Assembly (NCBI GenBank): GCA_903850335.1
Contig: CAINLJ010000260.1
Span: 41,021-105,020 of the forward strand
Length of the DNA stretch: 64,000 nucleotides
Origin: an uncultured Bacteroidia bacterium
GTDB taxonomy: Bacteria > Bacteroidota > Bacteroidia > Bacteroidales > Prolixibacteraceae
Direction: 5' to 3'
A model generated the notes under the pieces. It did no database searches. It saw only the letters and a program-made list of their open reading frames with translations, and was not told where the DNA came from. Shown one piece after another: positions 52,790-62,414 of this stretch (within the stretch, counting starts at the first letter, position 1; each line of letters starts with the position of its first letter). Made by a program: the position numbers and the translations under genes.

Positions 52790-54825
52790 TGAAAGCAATT
52801 TTAATACTACTCGCATCTATCCTTACGATGGGAAAGGGGGGAAGTTTTGCTCAGACTGCAAAACCAGGTTTGTTTACCCAAATCGGGAATTGCCTGGAAT
52901 GGGAGAATGAGGGAGAGCTATTCCGGATTGAACCTTTTGGCCAAAATACGCTTCGGTTCCGGTCTTCAAAAAGTTTGAATCTGTCTGACGAAATATGGAA
53001 TATATTGTCACAGCCCGGGACTAAGCCAGCAATTGAGATACTTGAAGGGAAGGCCATAATTTCAAATGGAAACATCAGGGCTGAGATTCGCGAAAATGAC
53101 GGACTGATCACCTATTATAATCAAAAAAATGAAGTGCTGCTAAAGGAAGCCTATCACCATCATGTGCCCCGCTTCGCACGACAGTATAAAAGTCGGGGAA
53201 GCGACCGGTTTGAATTGATGCTGACTTTTGAGGCTGAAAAAACGGAACACCTTTACGGAATGGGGCAATATCCGAACGACTGTCTTGACCTCAAAGGGAC
53301 TGTACTCGAACTGGCCCAGAAGAATACCCAGATATCTATTCCGTTTCTGCTCTCCAGTAAAGGCTACGGATTTATCTGGAACAATCCATCCATCGGAAGA
53401 GCTGACTTATCCATGACACATACCAGCTTTTCGGCCAAATATGCGAAACAAATCGATTACTTCATTTTTGCCGAAGGGTCACCGGCTGATCTTGTTCGGA
53501 AATATTCTACGCTAACCGGTAAATCACCGATGATGCCATCATCTGCAACAGGATTGTGGCAATCCAAACTTCGTTACTCAACTCAGGAGGAACTTCTTTC
53601 AGTTGCTAGGGAATATAAAAAAAGGAACCTGCCCATTTCGGTTATCGTGGCCGATTTTTTTCACTGGCCTAACTCGGGCGACTGGAAGTTCGACCCAAAA
53701 TTCTGGCCCGATCCGGCAGCAATGGTCAGAGAACTGGATAGTATGGGAATAAAACTTCTGGTATCGATTTGGCCGACTGTTGCACCCGAAAGCGAAAACT
53801 ACCCAGTGATGTTGAAAAGGAATTACCTCCTCCGACCCGAGGCAGGCGTAAATGCCTTCATTTCCTTTCTTGGCTTCCTCACTTTTGTGGACTTCACCAA
53901 TCCCGAAGCACGTAGGTTTATGTGGGAAAAGATAAAGAAAAACTATTACGACATCGGCATTCGTATGTTCTGGCTCGACGAGGCAGAACCTGAAATTGAT
54001 CCGCTGGATTACGAAAATGTCCGCTATTTAAAAGGGAATGGCCTTGAAATGTCTTCCATTTACCCCTATCATTTTGCCCAGGCACTATACGAAGGGCAAA
54101 AACAGGCAGGACAGAAAGAAATTATTAATCTGGTTCGTTGTGCATGGATTGGCAGCCAGCGTTTCGGTACTGCCCTGTGGTCTGGCGATATCTATGGCGA
54201 TTTTGCAACGCTACGCAGACAGGTGAAAGCCGGGTTGAATATTTCGCTTTGCGGCATTCCCTGGTGGAACACCGACATCGGTGGCTTTTTCAAATCCCTG
54301 GATACGCCGGAACAATTTCCTGAAGTCCTGATCAGATGGTTTCAGTTCGGAGCGTTTTGCCCCGTTATGAGAATGCACGGGAATCGATTTCCAATGGTAA
54401 AAGTTGAAGGAAGCAGTGTTGGTTCAGGTGGTCCTAATGAAATTTGGAGCTATGGCGATGAGACTTTTAAGATAATGTCCAGGTACCTGCAAGTTAGGGA
54501 ACAATTAAAACCATACATTTTGAAACACATGGAAGTGGCTTCAAAAGAGGGGATTCCAATGATGCGCCCTCTATTTTTTGATTTTCCGGATGACCAGCAA
54601 TGTTATACCGTTGAAGATCAGTACATGTTTGGACCTGATCTACTTGTGGCACCGGTCCTGGAATACATGGCAAAAACACGAAAAGTCTATTTTCCTGTCG
54701 GCGCATCCTGGAAAGACGCTTTAACAGGCAAGGTGTACAAAGGCGGACAAACAGTTGAATGCAAGGTTGCAATCGATGATATCCCGGTATTTTGCAAGGA
54801 TGGATTTGAGTTTAAGATTAAATAG
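52789..54825 (+). CDS. Exported GH31 glycosidase
   Basis: A 678-residue exported enzyme (signal peptide to about GSFAQT). The N-terminal sandwich holds LYGMGQYPNDCLDLKG. The barrel has ISVIVADFFHWPNSGDWKFD, the nucleophile Asp397 in MFWLDEAEPEI and the acid/base Asp467 in WSGDIYGDF, followed by GIPWWNTDIGGF and MRMHGNR. GH31 members are retaining alpha-glucosidases, alpha-xylosidases or alpha-galactosidases; the WLDEAEPE form is often found in alpha-xylosidase-like proteins, but I would not fix the sugar. It overlaps the upstream peptidase gene (TAATG) and precedes a sulfatase. Confidence 0.92.
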   Translation: MKAILILLASILTMGKGGSFAQTAKPGLFTQIGNCLEWENEGELFRIEPFGQNTLRFRSSKSLNLSDEIWNILSQPGTKPAIEILEGKAIISNGNIRAEIRENDGLITYYNQKNEVLLKEAYHHHVPRFARQYKSRGSDRFELMLTFEAEKTEHLYGMGQYPNDCLDLKGTVLELAQKNTQISIPFLLSSKGYGFIWNNPSIGRADLSMTHTSFSAKYAKQIDYFIFAEGSPADLVRKYSTLTGKSPMMPSSATGLWQSKLRYSTQEELLSVAREYKKRNLPISVIVADFFHWPNSGDWKFDPKFWPDPAAMVRELDSMGIKLLVSIWPTVAPESENYPVMLKRNYLLRPEAGVNAFISFLGFLTFVDFTNPEARRFMWEKIKKNYYDIGIRMFWLDEAEPEIDPLDYENVRYLKGNGLEMSSIYPYHFAQALYEGQKQAGQKEIINLVRCAWIGSQRFGTALWSGDIYGDFATLRRQVKAGLNISLCGIPWWNTDIGGFFKSLDTPEQFPEVLIRWFQFGAFCPVMRMHGNRFPMVKVEGSSVGSGGPNEIWSYGDETFKIMSRYLQVREQLKPYILKHMEVASKEGIPMMRPLFFDFPDDQQCYTVEDQYMFGPDLLVAPVLEYMAKTRKVYFPVGASWKDALTGKVYKGGQTVECKVAIDDIPVFCKDGFEFKIK

Positions 54826-54843
54826 GGTTATTATAAAAATGAG

Positions 54844-56382
54844 ATGAACGGCAAATTCAAATTGTTCATATGCTTTGTGCTGAGTGGAACTTCCGGAGAA
54901 TGCGTTCTTCATAAGAAAGAAGATTTCCGCCAGCAACCGAACATAATCGTTTTTCTCGCTGACGATCTGGGATATGGTGACCTTGCATGCTATGGAAATC
55001 CAATCATTAAAACACCCAATATTGACAAACTTTCCAGCGAAGGTGTTCTCCTGACAGATTGCCATTCAGGTGGCACCGTTTGCTCTCCCTCCCGGGCGGC
55101 ATTACTGACGGGCAGGAATCCATACAGAAGTGGATTTTATACAATTTTGGGCGGAACTACCTATCTGGATTCTAAGGAAGTGACCATCCCCGAGGCCCTC
55201 AGGACTAGGGGATATGAGAGTTGTTTTGTTGGGAAATGGCATTTATCTGTTCTCGAAAAGGATAAAAAAAATGAACCTGGTCCGGGAGATCAGGGATTTG
55301 ATTACTGGATGGGGACAACGCATAACGCTTTTGACGGACCGGCCAATACTAAGAAATTTATCAGAAATGGCGTTCCTGTTGGACAAGTCAATGGCTGGTA
55401 TTGCGATGTGATAGTCGATGAGGCCGGAAAATGGTTAAAGGAAAAGAGAGATAAAACGAAGCCTTTCTTTCTTTATGTAGCATCTCATGAACCACACACA
55501 CCGATTTCGTCCCCGAAAAAGTACAGCGATATGTATAATTCGGATAAGACAGATTCCCTCGAAAAAACAATAAATTATGGGTATGTCAGAAGACCTGAAA
55601 GAGATATTTCAGCCAATAAAAAGGAATATTATGGGACTGTTAGCCAGCTTGACAACGCTTTTGGAAGATTGCTTCATACCATCGACAGTTTAGGTCTGCG
55701 GGAGAATACCATTATTTTTTTCACAAGCGATAACGGACCAGAGTCACCGGTGACAGCAGATGAATCTCGGGGTGAATGGGATGATCAGCTAAGGGACAAA
55801 TGTTTTGGTTCTCCAGGCATTTACAGGGGAATGAAAAGATACGTCTACGAAGGGGGACATCGGGTACCGGGAATTGTCAGGTATCCTGGTATCATCCCTC
55901 CCGGGACAAAAAGTAGTGAATTATTTGATGGCACAGATCTGTTTCCAACCATCTGTAATATAGTTGGAATTCCATTACCCAAAGGTGTAAATTACGATGG
56001 CTTTGCAAACTTAAATGCATTTCTAAACAAAAAAACAGACAGGGAAATTCCCAACATCTGGTTTTATCCTCATTACGAAGATACCGACTCCAGGCTTCCT
56101 GAGATGGAGATGCGATCAGGCGATTACGCGCTTATCGGATGGTTGCCACCGAAGTCAGACTCCATCAAACCAGACAACTGGTTTTTCAAATATGGACCGG
56201 TAAAATATGAATTGTATGATTTGAGCAGCGACCCCGGTCAGCAGAAGGATCTGTCCGGGGAAAAACCTGAAATTGTAAGTTCAATGGCAGGTGGAATGAG
56301 AAAATTATGGGTGGAGATGAGGGATGAAGGGAAAAGAGCTCACCTTTTACCAAATCAGGCATATTCTGGCGGACATAAATAA
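54844..56382 (+). CDS. Sulfatase, S1 family
   Basis: A 512-residue arylsulfatase-type enzyme. The first 20 residues are a hydrophobic export signal. The metal-binding NIIVFLADDLGYGDLACYG opens the fold. The formylglycine motif is CSPSR with Cys80 in GGTVCSPSRAALLTGR; it needs maturation by a formylglycine-generating enzyme or an anaerobic sulfatase-maturing enzyme, neither of which is in the window. Further motifs are GKWHLS, SHEPHTPISSPKKY and FFTSDNGPE. It removes a sulfate ester from the target glycan. It is 18 nt after GH31 and 14 nt before the clan-D-like gene, so an operon is likely. Confidence 0.93.
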   Translation: MNGKFKLFICFVLSGTSGECVLHKKEDFRQQPNIIVFLADDLGYGDLACYGNPIIKTPNIDKLSSEGVLLTDCHSGGTVCSPSRAALLTGRNPYRSGFYTILGGTTYLDSKEVTIPEALRTRGYESCFVGKWHLSVLEKDKKNEPGPGDQGFDYWMGTTHNAFDGPANTKKFIRNGVPVGQVNGWYCDVIVDEAGKWLKEKRDKTKPFFLYVASHEPHTPISSPKKYSDMYNSDKTDSLEKTINYGYVRRPERDISANKKEYYGTVSQLDNAFGRLLHTIDSLGLRENTIIFFTSDNGPESPVTADESRGEWDDQLRDKCFGSPGIYRGMKRYVYEGGHRVPGIVRYPGIIPPGTKSSELFDGTDLFPTICNIVGIPLPKGVNYDGFANLNAFLNKKTDREIPNIWFYPHYEDTDSRLPEMEMRSGDYALIGWLPPKSDSIKPDNWFFKYGPVKYELYDLSSDPGQQKDLSGEKPEIVSSMAGGMRKLWVEMRDEGKRAHLLPNQAYSGGHK

Positions 56383-56396
56383 AAAGTAATTATCAA

Positions 56397-58805
56397 ATGA
56401 AGATTCAAAAAAAGCTTCTGTATTTTGTATTTCTGATATGTTCTGTGAATCAGGTTTTTTCTCAAACTTCCGGTAAAATATTCCCGGGGGCAGACGAGAA
56501 AACCCCGTCGAGGTCCGAGTACTTTTCATGGATCAATAATACCGGAGAAGGTTCCACTGAAAATCAAACGATAACCAACCTCGAATTTTTCAAATGGCTT
56601 CACGATGAATACGGGATGGTCCTCGATATCTACGCTTTTGACGCAGGGAACATTGATAATAAGGAATTTCGTAACTCTGGTAGTAAAAGCAAGTTTGAGA
56701 TTCAATTTCCTCACGGATATGAGCCAATGACGAAAAAGGCTGCAGAAATGGGAACCAGATTAGGGATATGGGATGCCCCTGATAAATTTGGTAAGACGCC
56801 GGACGATGAAGAAAAGAGAACAGAGAATATGGTTTCGTTATGTCGTGACTACCATTTTGAACTGTTCAAATTTGATGCGATGGGTGGTGACCTCAGGGAT
56901 GAAAAGCAGGAGGCATTTATTCGTATGATGACTGCTTGCCGTAATTATAGCCCCGATCTGATTCTTTTAAACCACCGGATAAATCTTGGAAAAGAGGCAG
57001 TAAAACATGCAACAACCTGGTTGCTGGGAGGTGATGAGACATACGTCGATGTACATATGCCCAATTTTCAGACAGCACCTCATCACAGGGCCGGGGCACT
57101 CTCCAGAGAATTGGTTCCTGATCTGCAGCGCCTGACCGAGGATCACGGGGTTTGTTTATCTTCCTGCCTCGATTATTGGGAGGATGACCTGGTCCTCCAG
57201 GCTTTCAATCGGAACCTTATCCTTGCACCTGAGATCTATGGAAATCCCTGGTTCTTACGTGATGATGAATATCCGCGCCTGGCGCGAATATTTAACCTGA
57301 CCCGAAAGTATAAAGAGATTCTTGTTAACGGGATTACACTTCCCGAAGAAAAATACGGAGATAAGGCTGTTTCGCGGGGGGACAACAAAACCCGGCTAAT
57401 CACTATGAGAAACCTGACCTGGGAGCCTGTGATCAGAACCATTAGGCTGGATGGTGAAATGGGACTGTCACAAGGCTCCGCTTTTGAACTCAGACAACTT
57501 CATCCAGTGGAAAGAGTCTTGGGCCATTTCAAAAAGGGGCAGACAGTGAATTTAGAAATTCTTCCATTCCGCTCATGTTTGCTTCTGGCAACCTCTGAAA
57601 AACAGAAGGAAACAATTATTGAAGGTTGCGACTACGAAATTGTCAGGGATATTGCCGGGAAACCTGTAAAGATCAATTTGCTTGCTTTTCCCGGGGAGAA
57701 GAAAAAAATAGTTCTGAGCAAGGCAAACGATGGCTTTAGAATGGCTAGCCTGGATGGTCAACCTTTGAATGAACTACTTAAAAGCGCTGTAGTTGAAATC
57801 AGTTTTCCCGGAAACCCCCTAAAAGAAAAATACCACCGAAAATTGAGTGATCCGGAGCCGGTTCCTGTACCACCGGATGCTGAAAGCCTCTATGAAGCTA
57901 CCTGTTTCGCAGCCGACAACAATGCTCTTGAAGCGCGTTCTCTGATCCGTTCCGGGCCAACCGCTATTCCTCAGGTTCAGAAAGCACGTGATGCCTTTTT
58001 CGGACAGGAACTCTTCGTCAGCCGTGGGCTTTGGGATCGTTACATGTTCGACGGAGACCCGAATACCTCATTTTATCCCAGTCGGAGGCAAGGAAGAAAA
58101 GAATTCAGAATAAATGGAGGATCGCTCCGGCTGGATTTTGGCAAACTGACTGCCCTGGACAGCCTTAAGATCATTGTTGGCGATGAACAGGCCCTTCAAC
58201 CCTTCAAATCATGGGAAGAGATTAATGTTGAAGTCTCTCCTGACGTAAAGACCTGGACACAACTCCCGGTATTGGCAGGTAAAGAGATAGAATTATCACT
58301 GAATCGGAGAAAGCCCATCCAGTATTTGCGATTCCCCGGTACCTTTGAAAAGGTTACTGAAATAGTTGGATACCTGAACGGCCAGACTGTAGACAGAACG
58401 CTTTGGCGGGCATCAAACCTATTCAGTCCGTACAGAATGGTTACTGCTAAAAAGGCATTCGAGAGTAGCTTTGTTCTGAATGAAATCCCCAATGGAAGTT
58501 ACCTCGCCATTGCACTTAATGGCCGGCATGGCAATGAAGGTGCATACGCAGCCATTCGTGTGAATGGTAAACTTGTTGGAGCACCCGACAGAAGTATTTC
58601 ATACAGAAGCAATGCATGGGAATATCCGGTTCCAATGAGCGACTCAAACTATACCTATTATTTCCCACTGACAGAGGAAATGAAAGGTGTCCAGATAGAG
58701 GCGGTAATCCTCGTAATGAAGGAGGGAGTGGCGGAATTTAAGCCTGAGGTATGGATAACAGCATATCCGATCCCCTATGAAAAGAAAGAATTGATACTTA
58801 ACTGA
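56397..58805 (+). CDS. Exported clan-D-like (GH36/GH27-related) glycosidase with discoidin-like domain
   Basis: An 802-residue exported protein. A TIM-barrel of the alpha-galactosidase type is suggested by GMVLDIYAFDAGN, RLGIWDAPDKFG and YHFELFKFDAMGGDLR with Asp160 as likely nucleophile; the acid may be in GGDETYVDVHMP. The barrel begins almost at the mature N-terminus, unlike classical GH36. A beta region follows, and residues 530-680 look like an F5/8 type C domain (LWDRYMFDGDPNTSFYP, GSLRLDFGKL). The family is not certain; alpha-galactosidase or a related alpha-glycosidase is the best guess. It may replace the broken GH36-like gene at 46753, but it is a different lineage. Confidence 0.68.
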   Translation: MKIQKKLLYFVFLICSVNQVFSQTSGKIFPGADEKTPSRSEYFSWINNTGEGSTENQTITNLEFFKWLHDEYGMVLDIYAFDAGNIDNKEFRNSGSKSKFEIQFPHGYEPMTKKAAEMGTRLGIWDAPDKFGKTPDDEEKRTENMVSLCRDYHFELFKFDAMGGDLRDEKQEAFIRMMTACRNYSPDLILLNHRINLGKEAVKHATTWLLGGDETYVDVHMPNFQTAPHHRAGALSRELVPDLQRLTEDHGVCLSSCLDYWEDDLVLQAFNRNLILAPEIYGNPWFLRDDEYPRLARIFNLTRKYKEILVNGITLPEEKYGDKAVSRGDNKTRLITMRNLTWEPVIRTIRLDGEMGLSQGSAFELRQLHPVERVLGHFKKGQTVNLEILPFRSCLLLATSEKQKETIIEGCDYEIVRDIAGKPVKINLLAFPGEKKKIVLSKANDGFRMASLDGQPLNELLKSAVVEISFPGNPLKEKYHRKLSDPEPVPVPPDAESLYEATCFAADNNALEARSLIRSGPTAIPQVQKARDAFFGQELFVSRGLWDRYMFDGDPNTSFYPSRRQGRKEFRINGGSLRLDFGKLTALDSLKIIVGDEQALQPFKSWEEINVEVSPDVKTWTQLPVLAGKEIELSLNRRKPIQYLRFPGTFEKVTEIVGYLNGQTVDRTLWRASNLFSPYRMVTAKKAFESSFVLNEIPNGSYLAIALNGRHGNEGAYAAIRVNGKLVGAPDRSISYRSNAWEYPVPMSDSNYTYYFPLTEEMKGVQIEAVILVMKEGVAEFKPEVWITAYPIPYEKKELILN

Positions 58806-58829
58806 ATAATCTGATCAAGACTTAAAACG

Positions 58830-61800
58830 ATGAAAATATTTATAGCTTTTATTCTCTTATTCTTTTTTACGCAACTTATCGTTGCTCAGAAGATTGATGT
58901 GTATCAGCGTCCGGTTCAGCATGAACGGCCAAGGGATTTTGATGCTCTCCATTACAGGATCTCGCTGAATATAGATATGAATAGCAAGAGCCTTACAGGA
59001 GAGAATCGGATTTCCCTGGTGCCTCTCAATGATAATTTTGATAAATGTGTTCTCGATGCTGAATACCTGGTTGTAAGTCACGTAACCAATGAAAAAGGGG
59101 AAGAGTTCTCTTTTGATCAGAAAGAAAAGCAGATTTTTATCGGCATGCCTAAAACTTATAACCATGCTGATACGATTATTTTTACAGTAAAATATTCGCT
59201 CAACAAGCCTGTTGCGGGTTTGCTCTTCATCGATGAGAAATCTACAAATCCCCAAATGGTATCTTCCGACTGCTGGCCTGATAAAGCCAGACAATGGATC
59301 CCCTGCTACGACTACCCCAACGATAAGGCAACTAATGAAATGATTGTCACGGTAGACAAGAAGTATAAAGTATTGTCAAATGGCAGACTGGTAGGTGTTA
59401 AAGAAAATAGTCTTCAAGGGACTAAGACCTATCATTGGAGCCAGGAACTTCCCCATTCAACTTACCTCATTAACCTGAGCATTGCAGATTACGCAGTAAT
59501 TAAGGATTCTTTAAGATCACTTCCAGTAAATTACTGGGTGTACAAAGGTCTTGAAAATGAGGCAAAGACCACCTTCCGAAAAACGCCTTATATGATCAGT
59601 TTCTACAATAAGTTATTCTGCTATGACTATCCATGGGCTAAATATGACCAGGTCATTACATCATACATGGGTGGAGGGGCTGAAGCGACTACGGCCACAT
59701 TACTCGGTGAAGGAATTGTAATGGACACGTTAGCAGAAAAGGATTTTTCCAGGGAGGGAGTTATTGCCCATGAAATAGCCCATCAGTGGTGGGGAGATCT
59801 GATTACCCTAAGAAGTTGGGAACATAATTGGCTGAATGAAAGTTTTGCAACTTATTCCGACTACTTATACACCAGGTACGATAAGGGTGAAGATGCCGGA
59901 GCCTTTGACCTGCTTGGTAAAAAAAATCAATACCTGAATGAGGCCCATAACAAATATCTGCGGCCAATTGTATTTAACAGGTTTAACGGACCAGCTGATA
60001 ACTTCGACAGCCATGCATATCCCAAAGGTGCATGTATGTTACACCTTCTGCGCCATATCCTCGGAGATGAAACTTTTTTTAGGATATTAAGTACATTTCT
60101 GCATCAGAATGCTTTTAGGCCGGTGGATACCTATGACCTTATGAAGGCAGTCAAAGAAGTGAGCGGTAAAAATATGGATTGGTTCTTTGAGCAGTTTATC
60201 TTCAGTCCAGGTCATCCGGTTTTTGAAGTCAGCAAGTCCTGGAATGCGACCACAAAAAAGTTAACACTCACAATTCTTCAAAAACAGGATTCAATACCAG
60301 GAGTACCGATATACACCATACCCGTTAATCTTGGCTTTGTTTTTCCTGGTAAGAAAAATACAAAAGAAGTCTGGCTCAAAGATAAATCTACAACTCTTGA
60401 ATTCGATTTTGACTCGGAACCTTTGCTCGTAAGATTCGATGAGGGAAATTTTCTTCTTAAAGAGTGCAGGTTTAAAAAAGCACTTCAGGAATTGTTATAC
60501 CAGGCAGGCAATGACGATATGATCGGCCGGTTGACAGCACTAAAAGAACTTGAACCTTACAGCTGCGAAAGGGCTGTTCTTTTGTTGTGGACAAATCTTG
60601 CCACACAGGATAATTTCTGGGCAGTCCGGCAGGCTGCCCTGGAAAACGTAGGCAAATACAATTGTCAGAATGGTATCGAATTGTTCAAGGCATGCCTCAG
60701 GGATAAGAATTCAAAAGTAAGGAGGTCTGCGGTAAAGATCCTTGGCGAATTGAAGGATCCACGATTTATCAGGCTGTTTAAAGAAATGTTCAAGGCAGAA
60801 AACAGTTATGCTGTCCAGGCAGAATTGGTGAAATCTATTGGCAAATGCGGTGGCCAGCAACAATTGCGATTCCTAAAAAATGCCGAAGCCATAAAATCTT
60901 ACGGCAATGTTGTTAGCAAAGCTTCAACTGAAGCCATCAGTTCGATAACAAAGAAATTAGCTCCCCCAAACATTATTTTAATCGTTACGGATGATCAGCG
61001 TTGGGATATGTTGGGTTGTGCAGGGAACAATATTATTCAAACTCCAAATATTGATAATCTGGCAAACCATGGTGTCCGGTTTACGCATGCTTTTGTTACC
61101 ACACCGATCTGTGCTGCAAGCCGAGCCAGTATTATTACAGGATTATTTGAGCGAACCCACGAATACACTTTTAATAAACCACCTGTAAAAAAAGCCTTCA
61201 CAGATAAAAGTTATCCGTATCTACTCAGGCAGGCTGGTTATCGTACCGGATTTGTGGGGAAATTTGGTGTTAAAACGGAAGATGCCATTGATAGTTTATT
61301 TTCGTGGAGTAAGATAAATGGATTTCCATACTGGAATATAGTAGATGGGAAAAAGAAGCATCTTACAGATATTCAGGGAGAGCAGGCTATTCAGTTTATT
61401 AGGGAATCAACTCCCGGGAAACCATTCTGCCTTTCACTAAGTTTCAGTGCACCGCATGCCGATGATGATTCAAAGGAGCAATATTTCTGGCCCCAATCTT
61501 TGGATAGTTTATATCAGAACGCAGTCATTCCGGTACCAGCAACTGCTGATCCTGCATTTTACGAAGCACTTCCAGAATTTCTGAAAGGAACTATGAATCG
61601 CGAACGCTGGTATTGGCGTTTTAACACCCCTGAGAGATTTCAGCAATACACCAAAGGATATTATCGGATGATTACCGGAATCGATCAGGTTGTTGAGAAA
61701 ATCCGCAAAGAATTAGACGTGCTTAAAATTGCCGGGAATACAGTCATACTTTTGATGGGAGATAATGGTTATTACATTGGAGACAGAGGGTATGCCGATA

Positions 61801-62261
61801 AATGGCTGATGCATGATGTCTCCATCCGCGTGCCCCTCGTCTTCTATGACCCCCGAAGATCAGGTTCTTATAGCAAGGTTTTAAATCAGATGGTGTTGAA
61901 TGTTGATGTTTCGCCTACAATTATGGATCTTTCTGGTATCCCCGTTCCCACGAATATACAGGGTAAAAGCCTGTTACCATTGATTTCAGGGGCTCAGGCA
62001 AAATGGAGGAGTTCAATTTTCTGTGAACATCTGATGAATGAGCCAAGGATTCCGAATAGTGAATGCATCAGGACGGAAGAATGGAAATTTATACGCTATC
62101 CTAAACATCCTGAATATGTTGAATTATACGATCTTAAAAATGATCCCTGGGAGGAACACAACCTGGCCGGAAATCCTCAGTTTGAAAATCAGATTATAAA
62201 ATACCAAAAACAATGCGATTTTAAAATTAAAGAATTAATAAGAGCCAGAGTTAAGAAATAA
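58830..62261 (+). CDS. M1 aminopeptidase - HEAT repeat - S1 sulfatase fusion protein
   Basis: A single open frame of 1143 residues with a signal peptide. Residues 25-545 are an M1-family (gluzincin) aminopeptidase: HEIAHQWWGD at 314-323 and NESFA with Glu337 give a complete zinc site. The substrate-binding GxMEN loop reads GGAEA (282-286), keeping Glu285 but not Met or Asn. Residues 545-705 contain HEAT-like helices (AVRQAALENVGKYN, KVRRSAVKILGELKD). Residues 711-1143 are a full sulfatase: NIILIVTDDQRWDMLGCAG, formylglycine motif CAASR (Cys761, the CxAxR variant), GKFGVK, SAPHADDD and LMGDNGYYIGDRG. No stop or signal sequence separates the parts. It probably acts in the periplasm on sulfated glycopeptides (inference). 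I know of no characterised protein with this layout. Confidence 0.9.
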   Translation: MKIFIAFILLFFFTQLIVAQKIDVYQRPVQHERPRDFDALHYRISLNIDMNSKSLTGENRISLVPLNDNFDKCVLDAEYLVVSHVTNEKGEEFSFDQKEKQIFIGMPKTYNHADTIIFTVKYSLNKPVAGLLFIDEKSTNPQMVSSDCWPDKARQWIPCYDYPNDKATNEMIVTVDKKYKVLSNGRLVGVKENSLQGTKTYHWSQELPHSTYLINLSIADYAVIKDSLRSLPVNYWVYKGLENEAKTTFRKTPYMISFYNKLFCYDYPWAKYDQVITSYMGGGAEATTATLLGEGIVMDTLAEKDFSREGVIAHEIAHQWWGDLITLRSWEHNWLNESFATYSDYLYTRYDKGEDAGAFDLLGKKNQYLNEAHNKYLRPIVFNRFNGPADNFDSHAYPKGACMLHLLRHILGDETFFRILSTFLHQNAFRPVDTYDLMKAVKEVSGKNMDWFFEQFIFSPGHPVFEVSKSWNATTKKLTLTILQKQDSIPGVPIYTIPVNLGFVFPGKKNTKEVWLKDKSTTLEFDFDSEPLLVRFDEGNFLLKECRFKKALQELLYQAGNDDMIGRLTALKELEPYSCERAVLLLWTNLATQDNFWAVRQAALENVGKYNCQNGIELFKACLRDKNSKVRRSAVKILGELKDPRFIRLFKEMFKAENSYAVQAELVKSIGKCGGQQQLRFLKNAEAIKSYGNVVSKASTEAISSITKKLAPPNIILIVTDDQRWDMLGCAGNNIIQTPNIDNLANHGVRFTHAFVTTPICAASRASIITGLFERTHEYTFNKPPVKKAFTDKSYPYLLRQAGYRTGFVGKFGVKTEDAIDSLFSWSKINGFPYWNIVDGKKKHLTDIQGEQAIQFIRESTPGKPFCLSLSFSAPHADDDSKEQYFWPQSLDSLYQNAVIPVPATADPAFYEALPEFLKGTMNRERWYWRFNTPERFQQYTKGYYRMITGIDQVVEKIRKELDVLKIAGNTVILLMGDNGYYIGDRGYADKWLMHDVSIRVPLVFYDPRRSGSYSKVLNQMVLNVDVSPTIMDLSGIPVPTNIQGKSLLPLISGAQAKWRSSIFCEHLMNEPRIPNSECIRTEEWKFIRYPKHPEYVELYDLKNDPWEEHNLAGNPQFENQIIKYQKQCDFKIKELIRARVKK

Positions 62262-62306
62262 GCTCAGCCTTGCTCCAACAGTGAATATTTTTTATGAAAT
62301 AATGCT

Positions 62307-62314
62307 TAATTTTG
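62307..62314 (+). promoter_or_regulatory. -7 box upstream of second ROK regulator
   Basis: TAATTTTG matches TAnnTTTG about 100 nt before the ROK start. No good -33 element is visible at the usual spacing. Confidence 0.36.
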
Positions 62315-62414
62315 TTACGGAATTAATTTAAATTTATTTTGAAACACGACTGAACAGTTGCTCATCAAGGAAGGTTAAGATCATCGGGCGAGTTCTATAT
62401 GACTATTAAAAAAT

